From Actinomycetes bacterium (GTDB taxonomy: Bacteria > Actinomycetota > Thermoleophilia > Miltoncostaeales > Miltoncostaeaceae), in NCBI GenBank assembly GCA_024639225.1, contig JAHEIS010000012.1:1-32607 (forward strand): a DNA stretch of 32,607 bases, given 5' to 3'. Of this stretch, positions 24,418-31,368 are shown piece by piece. A program made the translations under genes and the position numbers. The stretch's first letter is position 1, and the number at the start of each line of letters is the position of its first letter. The notes under the pieces were generated by a model. The model had not been told where the DNA came from, made no database searches, and was given only the letters and a program-made list of their open reading frames with translations.

Positions 24418-25835
24418 GCGACACGGGCGTCCGGCTCTGGTCCACGCTCAGCCGTGCCAAGGAGCCGCTCGTGACAGGTGCCGACGGCACCGTCCGGATC
24501 TACTCCTGCGGGCCGACCGTCTACGCCCCGATCCACATCGGCAACGCCCGCCCGTTCGTGGTCTTCTCCGTGCTCAAGCGCTACCTCGAGCGGCGGGGCC
24601 TGCGGGTGCGCCACGTCTCGAACCTGACCGACATCAACGACAAGATCTATGCCGCGGCGCGCTCCGAGGGTGTGCCCAGCTCCGAACTCGCCGAGCGCTA
24701 CGGGCAGCGCTACATCGACGACACCAACCGCCTCGGCCTCGGGCGACCCGACGCCGAGCCCAAGGTCACCGAGACGCTCCCGGAGATCATCGACATGATC
24801 TCCGCGCTCATCGACCGGGGCTTCGCCTACGTCTCCGACGGCGATGTCTACTACCGGGTCGAGGCCTTCCCCGCGTACGGGAATCTGTCGGGACAGCGGA
24901 CCGAGGAGATGGTCGCCCAGGAGGCGGGCGCGGGAAAGGAGAGCCCGCTCGACTTCGCCCTGTGGAAGGGCGAGAAGGACGACGAGGACACGTCCTGGGA
25001 CGCGCCGTGGGGCGCGGGCCGACCGGGTTGGCACATCGAGTGCTCGGCGATGTCGGAGGCCGCACTGGGTCATGGGTTTGAGATTCACGGCGGGGGCATC
25101 GACCTCGCCTTCCCCCACCATGAGAACGAGATCGCCCAGAGCGAGGGTGCGCGCGGTGGGCAGATGGCCCAGATCTGGATGCACAACGAGATGCTCGAAC
25201 TCGGCGGCGGGAAGATGTCCAAGAGCGAGGGGAATATCTCGCTGCTGAGCGAGGTTCTCGATGAGTGGCCCGCCCCGGTCGTGTTGACCTTCTTCCTGAG
25301 CTCGCACTACCGGTCGAAGCTCCCCTTCAGCGATGAGCGGCTGCGCGATGCCGCGGCGCGGGTCGAGAATCTCGCCAACACGCTGCGCACCCTTGACCGG
25401 GGAGCGGCGGCGCCGGGGGATGCCAACGACGCGACGCTCGCGTCCGCACTGGTGGATGCACGCACCAGCTTCTTCTCCGCGCTGGATGACGACTTCGGGA
25501 CCCCGGCAGCGTTCGCGGCTCTCGATGACCTGTCGCGGGCAATCAACATCTCGGTCGACGGAAACCGGCCGCGGGCGGAGCAGCTCCAGGAGGTCCGTCG
25601 CGAGTTCGTCGAGCTTCTCGATGTGTTCGGCCTCGCCGGCATCGGCGGTGGGGACGCGAGCGTCCCGGACACGGTCATGGACCTGCTGGCAGAGCGCGAG
25701 GATGCGCGGGCCGCCCGCGACTTCACCGCCGCGGACGCCGCCCGCGACGCGATTCTGGAGCACGGCTTCACGATCCGCGACACCCCGGACGGCCCTCAGG
25801 TCATCCCGAGGGCTTCGGGCGACAGCGGTGGATGA
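24414..25835 (+). CDS. cysS: Cysteinyl-tRNA synthetase
   Basis: A class I synthetase that charges tRNA-Cys. The zinc-binding cysteine is in 'IYSCGPTVYAPIHIGNARPF', which also holds the HIGH-type motif (HIGN at 41-44). Other zinc ligands lie in 'GWHIECSAMS' and 'FPHHENEIAQSE'. The KMSKS loop is 'GGKMSKSEGN'. The C-terminal DALR-type helical domain follows. At 473 residues from GTG 24414 it is full length. The track start at 24147 lies inside ispF in another frame and is rejected. It overlaps rlmB by eight bases. A mycothiol ligase (MshC) is a close relative, but sequence length and context (cysS-rlmB) favour the synthetase. Confidence 0.95.
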   Translation: MSDTGVRLWSTLSRAKEPLVTGADGTVRIYSCGPTVYAPIHIGNARPFVVFSVLKRYLERRGLRVRHVSNLTDINDKIYAAARSEGVPSSELAERYGQRYIDDTNRLGLGRPDAEPKVTETLPEIIDMISALIDRGFAYVSDGDVYYRVEAFPAYGNLSGQRTEEMVAQEAGAGKESPLDFALWKGEKDDEDTSWDAPWGAGRPGWHIECSAMSEAALGHGFEIHGGGIDLAFPHHENEIAQSEGARGGQMAQIWMHNEMLELGGGKMSKSEGNISLLSEVLDEWPAPVVLTFFLSSHYRSKLPFSDERLRDAAARVENLANTLRTLDRGAAAPGDANDATLASALVDARTSFFSALDDDFGTPAAFAALDDLSRAINISVDGNRPRAEQLQEVRREFVELLDVFGLAGIGGGDASVPDTVMDLLAEREDARAARDFTAADAARDAILEHGFTIRDTPDGPQVIPRASGDSGG

Positions 25836-26529
25836 CGCGAACGAGGTCGTCTACGGGCGCAACCCCGTACGCGAGCTGATCGCCTCCGGTCGCCGGCGGG
25901 TACACGAGATCCACTGCCTACCCGATCTCGCCTCCGAGAACTGGGGTCCTGGGGCGCCCCGGCCCGTGCAGGCCGACCGCGCCCGGCTGGGGCGGATGGC
26001 GGGAAGCTCGGAACACCAGGGTGTGGTCGCCGTGACCGATCCGTATCCCTACATCGAGGAGAGCGCGCTGCTCGCCGCGGGAGGCCGGCTGATCTGTCTG
26101 GACGGCGTTCAGGATCCCCGTAACCTCGGCGCCGTATGCCGTGTGGCCGAAGCCGCGGGCATCACCGGGATCGTGGTTCCGAGCAGAGGCTCACCCGGCG
26201 TGACCCCTGCGGTCGCCAAGACGTCGGCCGGCGCGGTCGAACACCTCCATCTCTGTCGCGTCGACAACCTCCCCCGGTTCCTCCACGACCTCGGCACGCG
26301 CGGTCGCCCCCGTTTCGGGGCAGACGCCGAGCGAGGGCAGGACTACCGGAGCGTCGTCTGGCCCCCCGATGCCGTTCTGGTCATCGGTGGGGAAGGGGAG
26401 GGCCTGAGGCCGCGGGTCCGGGAGCGCTGCGACCAGCTCGTTGCCATCCCGATGGAGGGGACCGTGGGGTCACTCAATCTGTCGGTCGCGACGGCCCTGC
26501 TCGCGTTCGAGGCGATCCGACCCGCCTGA
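25828..26529 (+). CDS. rlmB: 23S rRNA (guanosine-2'-O-)-methyltransferase RlmB / TrmH family
   Basis: A SPOUT methyltransferase that 2'-O-methylates rRNA (G2251 in E. coli). The N-terminal L30e-like substrate domain reads 'VVYGRNPVRELIASGRRRV' and 'SSEHQGVVAV'. The knotted catalytic domain has motif 1 'DPRNLGAVCRVAEAAGI', motif 2 'VIGGEGEGLRPRVRERCD' and motif 3 'IPMEGTVGSLNLSVATALL'. At 233 residues it is on the short side of normal. GTG 25828 overlaps the cysS end by eight bases; the track ORF starting at 25333 is a shadow. It is the last gene of the ispD-to-rlmB run and is followed by 312 bp of non-coding DNA with the sigH promoter. Confidence 0.93.
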   Translation: MDDANEVVYGRNPVRELIASGRRRVHEIHCLPDLASENWGPGAPRPVQADRARLGRMAGSSEHQGVVAVTDPYPYIEESALLAAGGRLICLDGVQDPRNLGAVCRVAEAAGITGIVVPSRGSPGVTPAVAKTSAGAVEHLHLCRVDNLPRFLHDLGTRGRPRFGADAERGQDYRSVVWPPDAVLVIGGEGEGLRPRVRERCDQLVAIPMEGTVGSLNLSVATALLAFEAIRPA

Positions 26530-26740
26530 GCGCAGGGCGGGAACCCTCAAGCTCCCGTAGACCGTGTCTCCCGGGAGGTCTCGGGCCGCGGAGTCCCCGC
26601 GTGAGAGCCCGTCTGACCCTCTGCCAATGGGGCAAACGTGCCCCGAGCCCGCCCTGACCGTCGGCGCCGTGCGGCTCCGGGTACGCCGCAACACGCGTTG
26701 CGCTGTTGCACGATCTCGTACACCGCGCTGTGGATTTTCG

Positions 26741-26769
26741 TTGACTTCGTGCCGATGCGCGCATATAAA
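26741..26769 (+). promoter_or_regulatory. Near-consensus sigma-70 promoter of sigH
   Basis: TTGACT (26741-26746) and TATAAA (26764-26769) are 17 bases apart, the best promoter in the window. The predicted start near 26776 excludes the track's upstream start codons and leaves a leader of about 66 bases before the ATG at 26842. The preceding 210 bases after rlmB hold no gene that I can recognise. Confidence 0.75.
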
Positions 26770-26773
26770 CCAT

Positions 26774-26841
26774 CTCAAGAGGTCAAGTCTCAAGTCCAAC
26801 TTGAGCGTGAGACTTATCCGGCAACGAGCGTGGAAGTGCCC
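26774..26841 (+). promoter_or_regulatory. sigH 5' leader with competing inverted repeats
   Basis: CTCAAGT-CCA-ACTTGAG (26789-26805) is a perfect 7-bp hairpin. An additional CTCAAG (26774-26779) and TCAAGT (26783-26788) could pair with the same ACTTGAG arm, and GTCTC (26787-26791) with GAGAC (26808-26812) can close an outer stem. The ribosome binding site is weak (GGAAG at 26832). The leader may form alternative structures; regulation is inferred only. Confidence 0.45.
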
Positions 26842-27552
26842 ATGAGGACCGCAACCGTCCGATCCCTTCGCCCTCAGCAGGGCGCCGAGCCGGCTCCGCG
26901 GCTCGATCACGCCCAGACGCAGGGCGAGCTCGAGGACCGGGCCCTCATCACCCGGGCACGCCGTGGCGACCAGGCGGCGATGGACCGCATCATCGACCGC
27001 TACCGGGGGTTCGTCCGGCTCAAGGCCAGCTCGTACTTCCTCGTGGGTGGCGAGGGCGAGGACCTCGTCCAGGAGGGGCTGATCGGCCTCGTGAAGGCCG
27101 TTCGCGACTACCGCTCCGATCGAGAGGCGTCGTTCCGCTCCTTCGTCGAGCTCTGCGTGACCCGCCAGATCATCACCGCCATCAAGACGGCGGCGCGCAA
27201 CAAGCACACGCCCCTCAACACCTACATCTCATTCAGCCATGCGCGTTCAGGACCCGCCGGCGACCAGGAGATGTCTCTTGCCGAGGTGCTCGCGGGCGAC
27301 CCGGTCAACGACCCGATCTCCCAGGCGATCTCCTCGGAGGAGCTGCGCAGCCTCGTCGACTGCCTCGGGACCGTCTTGAGCGAGCTCGAGTCGGGCGTTC
27401 TCAGCCTCTACCTCGAGGGGCGCTCCTACGACGACATCGCCGAACTGCTCGACTGCACGCCGAAGACCGTGGACAACGCGCTCCAGCGAGTGAAGCGCAA
27501 GGTCGCCGGCCACCTGGCCGAGCGCGAGGTGATCGACCTCCAGGTCCGCTGA
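26842..27552 (+). CDS. sigH: RNA polymerase sigma factor, SigH/Spo0H-like
   Basis: A 236-residue sigma-70 family factor. Region 2 reads 'DRYRGFVRLKASSYFLVGGE', then 'EDLVQEGLIGLVKAVRDYR' and 'ASFRSFVELCVTRQIITAIK', with 'NKHTPLNTYISF' after it. This is the pattern of Bacillus SigH (Spo0H) rather than SigA or an ECF factor. Region 4 is 'LSLYLEGRSYDDIAELLDCT' followed by 'KTVDNALQRVKRKV'. A sigma region 3 is lacking, as in SigH. The start is set by the promoter at 26741-26769, which lies inside the track ORF from 26638; the ATG at 26842 is the first good start after it. In many actinobacteria a SigH-like gene follows rlmB, which supports the call. Target genes are unknown. Confidence 0.9.
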   Translation: MRTATVRSLRPQQGAEPAPRLDHAQTQGELEDRALITRARRGDQAAMDRIIDRYRGFVRLKASSYFLVGGEGEDLVQEGLIGLVKAVRDYRSDREASFRSFVELCVTRQIITAIKTAARNKHTPLNTYISFSHARSGPAGDQEMSLAEVLAGDPVNDPISQAISSEELRSLVDCLGTVLSELESGVLSLYLEGRSYDDIAELLDCTPKTVDNALQRVKRKVAGHLAEREVIDLQVR

Positions 27553-27568
27553 CCGCCCGCGCGGTCAG
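27549..27568. terminator. Hairpin between convergent sigH and lipoprotein gene
   Basis: CTGACCG-CCCGCG-CGGTCAG, a 7-bp stem, overlaps the sigH stop codon and ends three bases from the lipoprotein stop on the other strand. Likely a shared bidirectional terminator. Confidence 0.55.
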
Positions 27569-27571
27569 TGT

Positions 27572-27964
27572 TCAACCACAGGTGGTCGTGTAGGCCGCGT
27601 TGACGGCCTCCAGGGCGGCGGCGGTCGCCCGCGGTTCCGCTCCCGGTCTCCCGATCCAGTCCGCCCGCAGCCGCGACAGCGCGCCCAGGAGTTCGGCGTC
27701 CCGCCCGACCGCGTCATCCAGCGCGTCCAGGGCTGCGACGCGCCGGCCCTCGGCCTCCTCCCGCGCGTCCGCCGCCGAGGAGATCGCTTCGGGGTCGTCG
27801 GCCCGCGCGGCGGCGGCCTCGGCGGCGACGAGGGCCGTGCGTTCGCCCTCGACCGCATTGAGCTGGGCGAGCGCGTCACAGGTTCCGAGCTCGTCTGAGC
27901 CGCAGCCGGCCAGGGCGATCAGCCCAGCGGCGATCAGCGACAGCGAGAGCATCCGGGATGCCAT
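27572..27964 (-). CDS. Small lipoprotein, unknown function
   Basis: A 130-residue exported protein. The signal peptide 'RMLSLSLIAAGLIALAGCGS' ends in the lipobox LAGC, so Cys21 should be lipidated and the protein anchored to the outer face of the membrane. The mature part is Ala/Glu/Arg-rich and probably alpha-helical ('ALVAAEAAAARADDPEAISS'). Two further cysteines (C29 and C129, near the ends of the mature domain) could form a disulphide. No family is recognised. The ATG is preceded at exactly six bases by TAGCCT on the minus strand, a leaderless promoter. It lies downstream of the histidine kinase on the same strand, but with its own promoter. Confidence 0.8.
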   Translation of the reverse strand: MASRMLSLSLIAAGLIALAGCGSDELGTCDALAQLNAVEGERTALVAAEAAAARADDPEAISSAADAREEAEGRRVAALDALDDAVGRDAELLGALSRLRADWIGRPGAEPRATAAALEAVNAAYTTTCG

Positions 27965-27976
27965 GGGACAAGGCTA
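27962..27976 (-). promoter_or_regulatory. Leaderless promoter (-10 TAGCCT) of the lipoprotein gene
   Basis: On the minus strand TAGCCT (27976-27971) is followed by six bases and then ATG. It uses the same hexamer and spacing as the gene at 20104 on the other strand. Confidence 0.6.
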
Positions 27977-28064
27977 ACGGAGGGGCAACTCGACGCCCGG
28001 AAGGTGCCGCCGATGCCCGCCGCGACGAAAACCGTGCCAAGAATAACCTGCTGAGAGCGACTTT

Positions 28065-29828
28065 CTACCACAGCGCCTGCGGTTGGGTGCTCCTCTCGGG
28101 GTCCTCGGCGCTCTCCTCGACCGGAAGCTGTACGGCGGTCGCCGCGGGCAGGGAGAGGATGAACGTGCTGCCGACATCCACCGTGCTCTCGGCCCAGACC
28201 CGTCCTCCGTGAAGCTCCGCGATGCGCTCCGAGATCGCCAGACCCAGGCCGGCGCCGCCGCCGAGACGCCGGTCGGAGGAGTCGACTTGGTGGAAGCGCT
28301 CGAAGATCCTCTTGAGCTCGTCGGCCGGGATCCCCCGACCCCGGTCGCGCACGCGGATCTCGATCTCCGGTCCGGCCCGCGCGGCGTCAAGCGTCACCGT
28401 CGAGCCGCCCGGCGAGAATTTGATGGCGTTGCCGAGGAAGTTCGTCAGCACCTGAGCGATCCGGCTCGGATCGCAGAAGACCGTCAGGTCATCGTCGACC
28501 GGGCGCACGTCGAAGCTGACCGAGTTCTCCGCCGCGAGTGGCTCAAGGAGATCTGCGGCCTGGTGGACCAGGTCTGCGACGCGGGCCGACGCGAACTCGG
28601 CGCCGTCGTTGCCCGCGTTGATCTGTTCGAGATCGAGCACATGGTTGATCAGGTGGCGGAGGCGCTCCGTGTTCCGGATCGCGATCTCGAGGAGGTTGCG
28701 CCCCCTGTCGTCGAGGTGATCGCCATGTCCTTCGACCAGCAGTCCGAGCGCGCCGTGGATCGACGTCAGGGGGGTCCGCAGCTCGTGGCTCACAACGGAG
28801 ACGAACTCGTCCTTGGCCCGATCGACCCGCTCGCGTTCCGTGGCGTCCTTGATGGTGAGCAGGACTCCGGAGAGGCGCCCGCGGTCGTCGCGCATCGGCG
28901 ACGCGGCGATGATCACCGGCAGCACCCCGCCGTCGGCGCGTCGATACAGGCTGTCGAGTTCACCGCCCCAGCCGGCGGAGAGATTCTCGGCGAGGCGGTT
29001 GAGCGCCTCGTCGTCATCCGGCCAGAAGGGGTAGGGAGCGCTCGTCCCGATCAGTTGCTCCTCGGAGAAGCCGGTCATCGTGCAGAACGGGCGGTTCACC
29101 TCTGTGATGACCCCGTCGGCATCGGCGTGGATCATGCCGTCCTGCATCGCATCGATCAGCGCGGCCCAGTGGTCGCGCTCGTGACGTAGCCGTTCGTGTG
29201 CGTTGACCCTTTCCGTGATGTCACTGAAGAGGGTCACGACCGCCGTCGGGCGAAGGTCCCTCCCTTCGATCATCGGCTCGGAGGTGACCGCCAGCCACGT
29301 GGGCTCGGCGTCCTTGCCGGTGACCCCGACCACCTCGGGTCCTTGAGCCACTCCCTCGGCCAGGGCGCGCGCGGAGGGCAGCTCGGATTCGGCGATCTCC
29401 TGTCCAGACTGGTCGATCAGAGCACGATCGGACCGCCCGCCGACACTCCCGTGCTCGATCTCTTCCCGGGTCATGCCGAGGATTCGCCGGGCGGCGGCGT
29501 TCGAGGTCAGGACCCGGCCGTCCGGGGCCCGGACGAGGACACCGTCAGCCATCGTCGCCACGAGTGCCCGGTAGAGCTCCTCGGTCTTTTCGCGGGGGCG
29601 CACCGCCTCCTCCCGCTCCTGGGTACGGCGCACGGCCTCCACGGTCGCCGCTCGTTCCCGGCGCACGAGCACCGTGAGCAGGGCGATGATCGCTGCGGTG
29701 ACGAGGATGCCGCTGATCGCGGCGGCGACCGCGTTCTTCTCGTGCTCATAGAGCATGGCGGACGCGATGGCGGTTCCCGCCAGGCAGGCGCAGACGATCG
29801 CGATGAAAGCAGCACGGCGCAGGCTCAC
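28065..29828 (-). CDS. Membrane PAS-domain sensor histidine kinase
   Basis: A 587-residue kinase. Two N-terminal membrane helices (about 8-26 and 33-55) with only a few residues between them give almost no outside sensor domain. Two PAS domains follow (about 85-205 and 218-335). HisKA has the phospho-acceptor His348 in 'SHELRTPLTSIHGALG'. The ATPase has the N-box 'LTNFLGNAIKFSPGG', G1 'VRDRGRGIP', 'FERFHQVDSS' and G2 'GGAGLGLAISERI'. The start is GTG at 29828. Sensing is probably cytoplasmic through the PAS domains. The response regulator gene is divergent, 127 bp away, and is the obvious partner. Confidence 0.94.
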   Translation of the reverse strand: MSLRRAAFIAIVCACLAGTAIASAMLYEHEKNAVAAAISGILVTAAIIALLTVLVRRERAATVEAVRRTQEREEAVRPREKTEELYRALVATMADGVLVRAPDGRVLTSNAAARRILGMTREEIEHGSVGGRSDRALIDQSGQEIAESELPSARALAEGVAQGPEVVGVTGKDAEPTWLAVTSEPMIEGRDLRPTAVVTLFSDITERVNAHERLRHERDHWAALIDAMQDGMIHADADGVITEVNRPFCTMTGFSEEQLIGTSAPYPFWPDDDEALNRLAENLSAGWGGELDSLYRRADGGVLPVIIAASPMRDDRGRLSGVLLTIKDATERERVDRAKDEFVSVVSHELRTPLTSIHGALGLLVEGHGDHLDDRGRNLLEIAIRNTERLRHLINHVLDLEQINAGNDGAEFASARVADLVHQAADLLEPLAAENSVSFDVRPVDDDLTVFCDPSRIAQVLTNFLGNAIKFSPGGSTVTLDAARAGPEIEIRVRDRGRGIPADELKRIFERFHQVDSSDRRLGGGAGLGLAISERIAELHGGRVWAESTVDVGSTFILSLPAATAVQLPVEESAEDPERSTQPQALW

Positions 29829-29876
29829 AGCGCCCCCATCGGCCGATGCTCGGCCCCACTTGAGCCGCCGCGGACA

Positions 29877-29895
29877 CCCCCGCTAAAGCCGGGGG
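29877..29895. other. Hairpin in the kinase-regulator divergent spacer
   Basis: CCCCCG-CTAAAGC-CGGGGG, with an inner GCT/AGC extension, is the main structure in the 127-bp spacer. It could be an operator or an attenuator in the regulator leader; nothing in the sequence decides. Confidence 0.35.
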
Positions 29896-29955
29896 CACCA
29901 CCGGCCGAATACGTACCTGAAGAGAACCCACCGGCTCGAACCAAAGGAACGCCAC

Positions 29956-30330
29956 GTGCCGTCGATTCTGATCGTCGAAGATGACCCCGATATCAATGAG
30001 CTGGTCTCCCTGCGGCTCCAGATGAACGGCCACGAGGTTCACGCGGAGTTCGATGGTGAAGCCGGTCTGGCCGCCGTCAAGGAACTCAAGCCGGATCTGG
30101 TCGTACTCGACTGGATGATGCCGCGCCTGACCGGTGTGGAGGTCTGCCGGGCGCTCCGAGAGGACCCCGATGTCTCCGCGACCCCGGTGATCCTGCTGAC
30201 GGCGAAAGCCCAGGAGGCGGATGTGCAGCGCGGCTTCGCCGCCGGCGCCGACGACTACGTCGCCAAGCCGTTCAGCCCGCCCGAACTCGCGAGCCGGGTG
30301 GATGCCCTGCTCGCACGCGCGAAGGCCTGA
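29956..30330 (+). CDS. Single-domain response regulator (receiver only)
   Basis: A 124-residue CheY-like receiver without an output domain. The acidic pocket is 'IVEDD' (residues 6-10), the phosphorylation site is D52 in 'LVVLDWMMPRLTG', the switch Thr is T82 in 'VILLTAKAQ' and the Lys is K104 in 'DDYVAKPFSP'. The GTG start has AAAGGAA upstream. It is divergent from the PAS kinase and leads a run with the HEAT protein and a glycosyltransferase. The output is therefore probably protein-protein contact, not DNA binding. The TGA stop is followed in the same frame by an open frame that becomes the HEAT protein. Confidence 0.93.
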   Translation: MPSILIVEDDPDINELVSLRLQMNGHEVHAEFDGEAGLAAVKELKPDLVVLDWMMPRLTGVEVCRALREDPDVSATPVILLTAKAQEADVQRGFAAGADDYVAKPFSPPELASRVDALLARAKA

Positions 30331-30387
30331 TCTTCCATCCAGGAGCTACTGCTCCCCGCGCTTGCGGCGATCCTGCTCCTGCTCCTG

Positions 30388-31368
30388 GTGCTGCCGATCC
30401 TCTCGGTGGTCCACAAGGCCTGGAAGGATCACAACGAGTCCCGATGGGCGGATCGTGCCGAAGCGCTCCGTCCGATCCTGACCCGCTTCGCCATCACCGA
30501 CGATGTCGTGGAGGGTTCGGAGATCCTGGAGCGCGTGTCCTACGAGCAGCTGGTCGCCGGCGCGGGCCGGCTGCTGACCAAGCTTCGCGGCGCCGACCGT
30601 GAGCGCCTCGCAAACGCGCTCGCCCAGGAGGGCGTCATCGCGCGGGCCATGCGCGATACGCGCAGCTGGAGGCGTTCGCGACGCGCCATCGCCGCCCATC
30701 TGCTCGGCGCTGCCGCCGTGCCCGCGGCGATGCCCGACCTCGTCCGGCTGACCCAGGACCGCAGCGAAGAGGTGCGGCGGGTCGCCGCCCGCGGCCTGGG
30801 GCGCATGAGCGACGGGCGGGGCGTGCGGGCTCTCATCAGCGCCCTGGAGGAGCCGCGGGTTCTCTCGCAGGGGACGGTCGGCTTGTCGATGGTGCGCATG
30901 GGTTCGGCCGCTGCGCCGACCCTGCGGGACGCACTGTCATCCGAAGATCTGAGCGTCCGGGGAGTCGCGGCCGACGTGCTTGGTCATCTGGGTGACATGC
31001 ACGCGGTGCCCGGGTTGATCGACCGGCTGAAGGACGACGAGCCGACGGTCCGGCTGGCGGCGGCCGCCGCCCTCCGGCGCATCGGCTCCCCCCAGGCCCG
31101 TCCCTCGCTGGCGGAGGCCGCTCTGGCCGACGACGAGCCCGCCGTGCGCGCGGCCGCGGTGAACGCCCTGACCGCTCTCGGCCCGAGCCATTCGCTCGAC
31201 ACCCTGAGGACAGCGCTGACGGACGTGGATCACCGCGTGATCCGCCTCGCGGCGACAGGGCTGGCCCAGGCGGGCGAGGAGGGTCTCCGGGAGCTGCGGC
31301 GCACCGAAGAGCTGGGGGGTGCCGCCTCGCGCGAGTCCCGGGAGGCGTTGGAGGCGGTTGCCGCATGA
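30388..31368 (+). CDS. HEAT-repeat protein with N-terminal membrane anchor
   Basis: At least 326 residues, made mostly of HEAT/PBS-lyase-type helical repeats such as 'AAVPAAMPDLVRLTQDRSEE' and 'VRRVAARGLGRMSDGRGVRA', plus 'VRGVAADVLGHLGDMHAVPG' and 'VRLAAAAALRRIGSPQARPS'. About five or six repeats lie at residues 100-310. This is a scaffold for protein contact. The first canonical start in frame is GTG 30388, but the frame stays open back to the response regulator TGA and encodes 'ELLLPALAAILLLLLVLPIL', a clear membrane helix that this start would halve. The true start may be CTG 30349, just after AGGAG (30341-30345), or another non-standard codon. The stop overlaps the glycosyltransferase ATG (ATGA), so the two are coupled. 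Confidence 0.85.
   Translation: MLPILSVVHKAWKDHNESRWADRAEALRPILTRFAITDDVVEGSEILERVSYEQLVAGAGRLLTKLRGADRERLANALAQEGVIARAMRDTRSWRRSRRAIAAHLLGAAAVPAAMPDLVRLTQDRSEEVRRVAARGLGRMSDGRGVRALISALEEPRVLSQGTVGLSMVRMGSAAAPTLRDALSSEDLSVRGVAADVLGHLGDMHAVPGLIDRLKDDEPTVRLAAAAALRRIGSPQARPSLAEAALADDEPAVRAAAVNALTALGPSHSLDTLRTALTDVDHRVIRLAATGLAQAGEEGLRELRRTEELGGAASRESREALEAVAA

Noticed and set aside
26530-26740. Possible tRNA gene between rlmB and sigH
   Set aside because: I could not find a T-loop (GTTCRANNC) or a foldable cloverleaf; such clusters often carry tRNAs after sigH, but none is seen here.
26638-26841. N-terminal extension of the sigma factor ORF
   Set aside because: The strong promoter lies within it, so the extension would not be transcribed from that promoter, and it does not look like sigma region 1.
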